DNA from: Symbiodinium natans | Taxonomy: Eukaryota > Sar > Dinophyceae > Suessiales > Symbiodiniaceae | Length of the DNA stretch: 64,000 nt | Assembly: GCA_905221605.1 (NCBI GenBank) | Contig: CAJNDS010000066.1 | Coordinates: 1-64,000 of the forward strand | Direction: 5' to 3' | Part shown: positions 60,006-64,000 of the stretch, in pieces | How the letters are laid out: the number at the start of each line of letters is the position of its first letter | How positions within the stretch are numbered: the first letter of the stretch is position 1 | Position numbers and translations under genes: made by a program | The notes under the pieces: generated by a model | Told to the model about the DNA's origin: nothing | What the model saw: only the letters and a program-made list of their open reading frames with translations | Database searches by the model: none

Positions 60006-60204
60006 AATCATCCAAGATGGCGGAGACAATGGCGTTAAAATCCACATCATCCAACTCATCCGCATCTCCGGAGCCGTTACGCACCTCGTCAACACAAAAT
60101 CGATTGGACATTATCTGAGCTTTGGAACTCAACGCGCGCACCTCCTTGCTTGTCGGCGCGGCGCCGGCAGCAGCGAGAGCAAGCAAAACAAGAACAACAA
60201 ACAT
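60006..60204 (-). CDS. First exon of a secreted or endomembrane protein (signal peptide)
   Basis: The first ATG of the frame gives MFVVLVLLALAAAGAAPTS, a compact signal peptide with an AxA-type cleavage region. It continues KEVRALSSKAQIMSNRFCVD and an acidic stretch DADELDDVDFNAIVSAILDD. It ends at a GC donor (GATT|GCAGAT). The frame is open upstream to 60249 but without an ATG. A GC-rich block lies directly upstream. Later exons were not found. Confidence 0.5.
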
Positions 60205-60254
60205 CAAGCTCTTCAGCCGAGAGGCCAAGAATGAATGCCAACGGCGCACTTAAC

Positions 60255-60275
60255 CACACACACACACACACACAC
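60255..60275 (+). repeat. (CA)n microsatellite
   Basis: Ten copies of ca, about 50 bp upstream of the signal-peptide ATG on the minus strand. Confidence 0.9.
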
Positions 60276-60289
60276 TGTCTGAGGGTATT

Positions 60290-60450
60290 TGCCGGGCGCG
60301 GCGTGGCGCGCAAAGAGTTGCGCCGCGCCCGAAGGGCGCGGCGCCGTGCGCGGCAGAAGGAAAATCAGCAGCCGCGCGTGGCGCCGCACATAATAAGAAG
60401 GCGACGCAGGAAGTATGGCGCCAACCGCGCACGGCGCCGCGCATATAAAG
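60290..60450. promoter_or_regulatory. CpG-dense block with repeated GGCGCC palindromes
   Basis: Contains many gcgcgg, ggcgcc and gccgcgc words in a region that is otherwise moderate in CpG. Several short inverted repeats can form stems. It lies upstream of the minus-strand first exon at 60204. A regulatory role is only an inference from position. Confidence 0.3.
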
Positions 60451-60719
60451 GGTAGCGTGCAAAGAATGCCCTACAAGGCCGCCTGAACCCTGGCCAAAGA
60501 GCTGTGCCCCAAGACCCCAAAACAACAACCCGCAGCCTCACACCCTTGAAAGCCTGGCCCGGCAACCTGAAGGCTCCTTCAAAACCGCGCAACCCTAACA
60601 CATTCAGATGCAAAGGGACCGTTTTGCATGGCAAGGACTGCGAGGTAGTCTTTGCAAAGCGTACTGCTATTGACAGGTTAAAACGCTTGCGAAATATTGA
60701 GGATGACGTTTGGACTTTG

Positions 60720-60905
60720 TCAGTCGTCTTCTTCGAAAAGGGCACTCATGGCCTCCGACTCGCTGTCAATGTTGTAGCATGGCATTCTTTCCTCGTCTGC
60801 ACGGTCCTCAGATGAAGCAGGATCTGGAAGGAACTCCTTCAAAGTTTCCCACTGCAGCAAGTTCCGCAGCACAAAGGGCTCCAAAGACTTGAAACAGGTC
60901 ATTGC
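60720..60905 (-). CDS. Terminal exon with acidic tail, unknown protein
   Basis: Sixty-two codons after TGTCAG| encode AMTCFKSLEPFVLRNLLQWE, TLKEFLPDPASSEDRADEER, MPCYNIDSESEAMSALFEED, D and TGA. Very coherent composition and phase. A likely upstream exon is 61030-61172 (EVFHSEFESLHLAHTAVRHK, then KPPKPEFAKTFNVKVWNGAT), whose edges I could not fix. No family recognised. Confidence 0.5.
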   Translation of the reverse strand, partial: AMTCFKSLEPFVLRNLLQWETLKEFLPDPASSEDRADEERMPCYNIDSESEAMSALFEEDD

Positions 60906-61811
60906 CTGACAGCCAAAAAGCCAACTGGAAGCACCTCATGCGCTCGTGCAAATGCTGCTCCATCTTGTCTGCACTTTCCAATGTGGGACCTGACGTGTTG
61001 AACGGCAAAAGCCGTCCAGCTTCTGAGTGCCACCCACACGCTCTTGATGACCCACGTGGCACCGTTCCAAACTTTGACATTGAAGGTTTTCGCAAACTCT
61101 GGCTTTGGGGGCTTGTGTCGCACAGCCGTGTGGGCCAGATGCAAAGACTCAAACTCGGAATGGAAGACCTCCCTGTTAAACAAAGGGCTTTGTCCTTTTT
61201 TTTGGACTGGCGCCTCTTTACTACATCAGTAGCACAGTAGGCCGTTCTTGTGGGGCTCGAAACTCGGTGCGAGACAAGGACATCTACTTTGAGAGCCAAA
61301 CTGTACAAGCCAGCGAGTGAAAAAGAAGTCGAGACAACAAAGAAGCAACTGCAAGCGCAGAGGCCCTTAATGCAAGACAACTTTACGCAAGGCCAGCAAG
61401 GTGAGACCAATGCAAACAAGAACCTACCGGCACCAATCACTCAGCAGCCCGTCACCCAAAGCAATGCTTCGCCACGTCTGGTACAGACATTAAGCGAAAG
61501 TATGGGTAGGCCGTAAGGCAAGGAACCTCCGTCACCTAAACTGCTCAACGCGTCCGTAGAGACAGTCCCCACATAGCAATAGCACTCAGGACTCCATTGT
61601 AGATTGGCAAGAAAGTTGCAAGCACACTAAGCACAATGCACACAGAGTGCCAGAAGAGGCGCCCCCTTCCCCCCCGACGAGCGGGGGCAGACAAGGGGCT
61701 AGTGTGGCTACACTATGCTGCCGTCTGCGCTGTGTGAGTCTGGGCGTTCTCACGTAGCTATGGCCATAGGGCAGGCCTGGAGCGCAGCTTGCAAGAGGCC
61801 ATATTCTTACA

Positions 61812-63420
61812 GCCCCGCGCAGCGGCCGATTTTTGAGACGGCGCAAGAGCCCCAAAGGCTGCTGGCTGGTACTTGGGTAGTGTGCTTCCCAGGTACCGGG
61901 AGCCTATCGGCTTGGCGTGCTTAGCCTGGTGCAGTTTAAGGCCCACAAGGTTGCTTACCGGTCTGCAGCCAAAATTGAGTGTGAGAGTCAAGGGGCCTTA
62001 GAACTCGGAGCCCCGCGCAGCGGCCGATTTTTTGAGAGCACTTCAAGCCAGTTTACCCCGTGACTACACCTGATGCGGGACCCACAGCTAAGTGCTAGGC
62101 CTAGTCACTTCTGGACCTGCTGGAATAGGTCGAAGCAGCAGTTCCTCACATCCCTTCTGGGCCTTCTGGCGAAAGTTCCGGCAGCCGTTTGCAGGGCTTA
62201 ATCACTTCTGCGCCTTCTGGAGAAGTTTTAGGCAGCAGTTTGAGAGGCCTACTTACTGCTGGGCCTCCCGGAGAAGTTTAGGCAGCAGTTTGAGAGGCCT
62301 AATCACTCTGAGCCCTCCAGGAAAGGTTGAGGCAGCAGTTTGAGAAGCCTAATCACTTCTGGGCCTTCAGGCAACTGTTGGGACAGCAGTTTGAGAGGCC
62401 TAATCATTTCTGGGCCTTCTGAAAACCTTGAGGCATCAGTTTGAGAGGTCTACCACTGCTTTTGCGTGCCACAGCGCAGGAGGGCGGGCGCCCTCCTGGC
62501 CGGGCAGTGAGACGGCAGGCAAGGTGCCCAAGCAACTGCCCCGCGCAGCGGCCGATTTTTGCGACTGCAAACCTGTCACAGAATGGGCAGTTTGCGGGGC
62601 TTAATCACTTCTGGGCCTTCTGGAGAAGTTTTAGGCAGCAGTTTGAGAGGCCTACTTACTGCTGGGCCTTCCGGAGAAGTTTAGGCAGCAGTTTGAGAGG
62701 CCTAATCACTCTGAACCCTCCAGGAAAGGTTGAGGCAGCAGTTTGAGAAGCCTAATCACTTCTGGGCCTTCAGGCAACTGTTGGGACAGCAGTTTGAGAG
62801 GCCTAATCATTTCTGGGCCTTCTGAAAACCTTGAGGCATCAGTTTGAGAAGTCTACCCACTGCTTCTGCTTGCCACAGCGCAGGAGGGCGGGCGCCCTCC
62901 TGGCCGGGCAGTGAAACTGCAGGCAAGGTGCCCAAGATGCCTGTCAATAGATGCGGCGTCCATTGCTTGGCATCCAGAAACTTAAAGATACTGTGGTCCC
63001 TCAACTGCCCCGCGCAGCGGCCGATTTTTGCGACTGCAAACCTGTCACAGAATGGGCAGTTTGCGGGGCTTAATCACTTCTGGGCCTTCTGGCGAAGTTT
63101 TAGGCAGCAGCTTGAGAGGCCTGCTTACTGCTGGGCCTTCCGGAGAAGTTCAGGCAGCAATTTGAGAGGCCTAGTCACTCTGAGCCCTCCAGGAAAGGTT
63201 GAGGCAGCAGTTTGAGAAGCCTAATCACTTCTGGGCCTTCAGGCAACTGTTGGGACAGCAGTTTGAGAGGCCTAATCATTTCTGGGCCTTCTGAAAACCT
63301 TGCGGCATCAGTTTGAGAGGTCTACCCACTGCTTCTGCTTGCCACAGCGCAGGAGGGCGGGCGCCCTCCTGGCCGGGCAGTGAAACTGCAGGCAAGGTGC
63401 TCAAGATGCCTGTCAATAGA
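61812..63420 (+). repeat. Higher-order repeat: about 50-bp units in 400-470-bp blocks
   Basis: Sub-units reading ggcagcagtttgagaggcct and ttctgggccttctgg repeat every 50-51 bp (62231, 62281, 62331, 62382). They are grouped into blocks that restart at about 62187, 62590 and 63059. Blocks are separated by ccccgcgcagcggccgattt (62538 and 63007, 469 bp apart; earlier single copies at 61815 and 62011). Each block ends with a 9-bp-arm hairpin, aggagggcgggcgccctcct, at 62478, 62882 and 63351. Confidence 0.9.
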
Positions 63421-64000
63421 TGCGGCGTCCATTGCTTGGCCTTGTGATATCTCTCCGCCTTGCTCGCAGGTCCCGCAGGTCAATAAGCTTCAGGCTCGAG
63501 ATCTCTCTTCCTGCTGCTCCCTGGTCCGGAGAGCCCATAGGCTTTAGGTTGGCGATTTATCTGCGTGCTGCTCCCAGGTCTCGTAGGCCCAAAGGCTTCA
63601 GGTTCGTGCTTTCCGGGTAAGTACTGACACGGCCTCCGCCCTATGCTGCGACTAGCACTGTCACAAGAATGAGGGGCAGACCAGAAACCTAAGCAGCAAA
63701 CCTAAACCCTAAATGCGAAGACCTACACACCCAACTACTGCCACCACGCACAGAGCTGCACACAGACGAGCCCGCCAGGCTCATCAACAAGACGCCTTCG
63801 CGGAGCCCCGCAGCGCTAGGCGCATGATTGGCAAGTGGATGTGAGGAAGCATTTTGAGTAGATGGGAATGCTACTAAAGGATATTTAACACTACACCTCA
63901 GCTAGCCCGGCACGCTTGCACAAACTGGCAAGGATTTGGGCCCCCCAGCGTGACTGCAGGTTTTGGGATTCCCCCCCCCCCTCTTGGCAATTCCGGTACT
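63420..64000. other. No gene recognised at the right edge
   Basis: Short repeats of gctgctcccaggtc/ctggtc appear at 63450-63600, and a few CCCTAAA-like heptamers at 63695-63715. No exon can be supported. Confidence 0.5.

Noticed and set aside
1-64000. Dinoflagellate spliced-leader relics, tRNA, rRNA or snRNA genes
   Set aside because: I looked for the conserved 3' part of the spliced leader (attttggctcaag) on both strands and for obvious RNA-gene cores, and saw none. A covariance-model search would be needed to be certain.

Overview
This looks like nuclear DNA of a eukaryote, most probably a dinoflagellate. No bacterial operons, tRNA, rRNA, CRISPR array or integron was seen. Coding sequence is broken into tiny exons (15-98 nt) whose frames join exactly across introns ending in AG but beginning with GT, GC or GA. 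That donor mix, with frequent AG|G at both intron ends, is a known dinoflagellate trait. Blocks of TTTAGGG-like repeat and very abundant simple and tandem repeats fit. No spliced-leader relic was found, so the taxon is an inference. Almost every exon I can support lies on the minus strand, which fits one-way gene arrays.

Two genes are identified with confidence. (1) An amidophosphoribosyltransferase (purF, first step of de novo purine synthesis) runs on the minus strand from a start at 15894 to 354 and continues past the left edge. I modelled 29 exons totalling 1527 nt (509 codons) with every junction in phase. They include the catalytic-Cys exon and the PRPP-binding loop. (2) Upstream, head-to-tail on the same strand, is a gene for an ABC1/UbiB/ADCK atypical kinase (17 exons, 30366 to 16308) with the Ala-rich loop, VAVK lysine, HADPHAGN and LLDHGLY motifs.

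Both genes carry giant introns. In purF, intron 20 (2304-9925) holds a C-rich mosaic repeat (2.9-5.96 kb), a 49-bp hairpin-forming array in both orientations (6.0-6.7 kb), and 1.3 kb of degenerate TTTAGGG repeat with four copies of a 32-bp near-palindrome. In the kinase gene, a 9.9-kb intron (16668-26554) holds exons of another minus-strand gene ending in a Lys-rich tail and stop at 16898, a 1.6-kb element with matching inverted ends (19.77-21.37 kb), and a 0.87-kb inverted array of 22-bp CG-rich units around four 21-bp repeats (23.2-24.1 kb).

To the right, 30.6-33.56 kb is an 8-bp microsatellite followed by about 60 copies of a 41-bp repeat. From 33.6 to 61.2 kb I see scattered minus-strand microexons of genes I cannot name: terminal exons at 39776, 57360 and 60720, an RRM half-domain at 53439-53517, and a signal-peptide first exon at 60006-60204. 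A plus-strand Gln/His-rich coiled-coil ORF lies at 59436-59768. The window ends in a higher-order repeat of about 50-bp units (62.1-63.4 kb).

Long stretches between these exons (24.1-26.5, 33.6-39.4, 48.1-53.4 kb) contain no gene I can recognise. Exon edges come from hand reading of splice phase and family motifs, not from transcripts.
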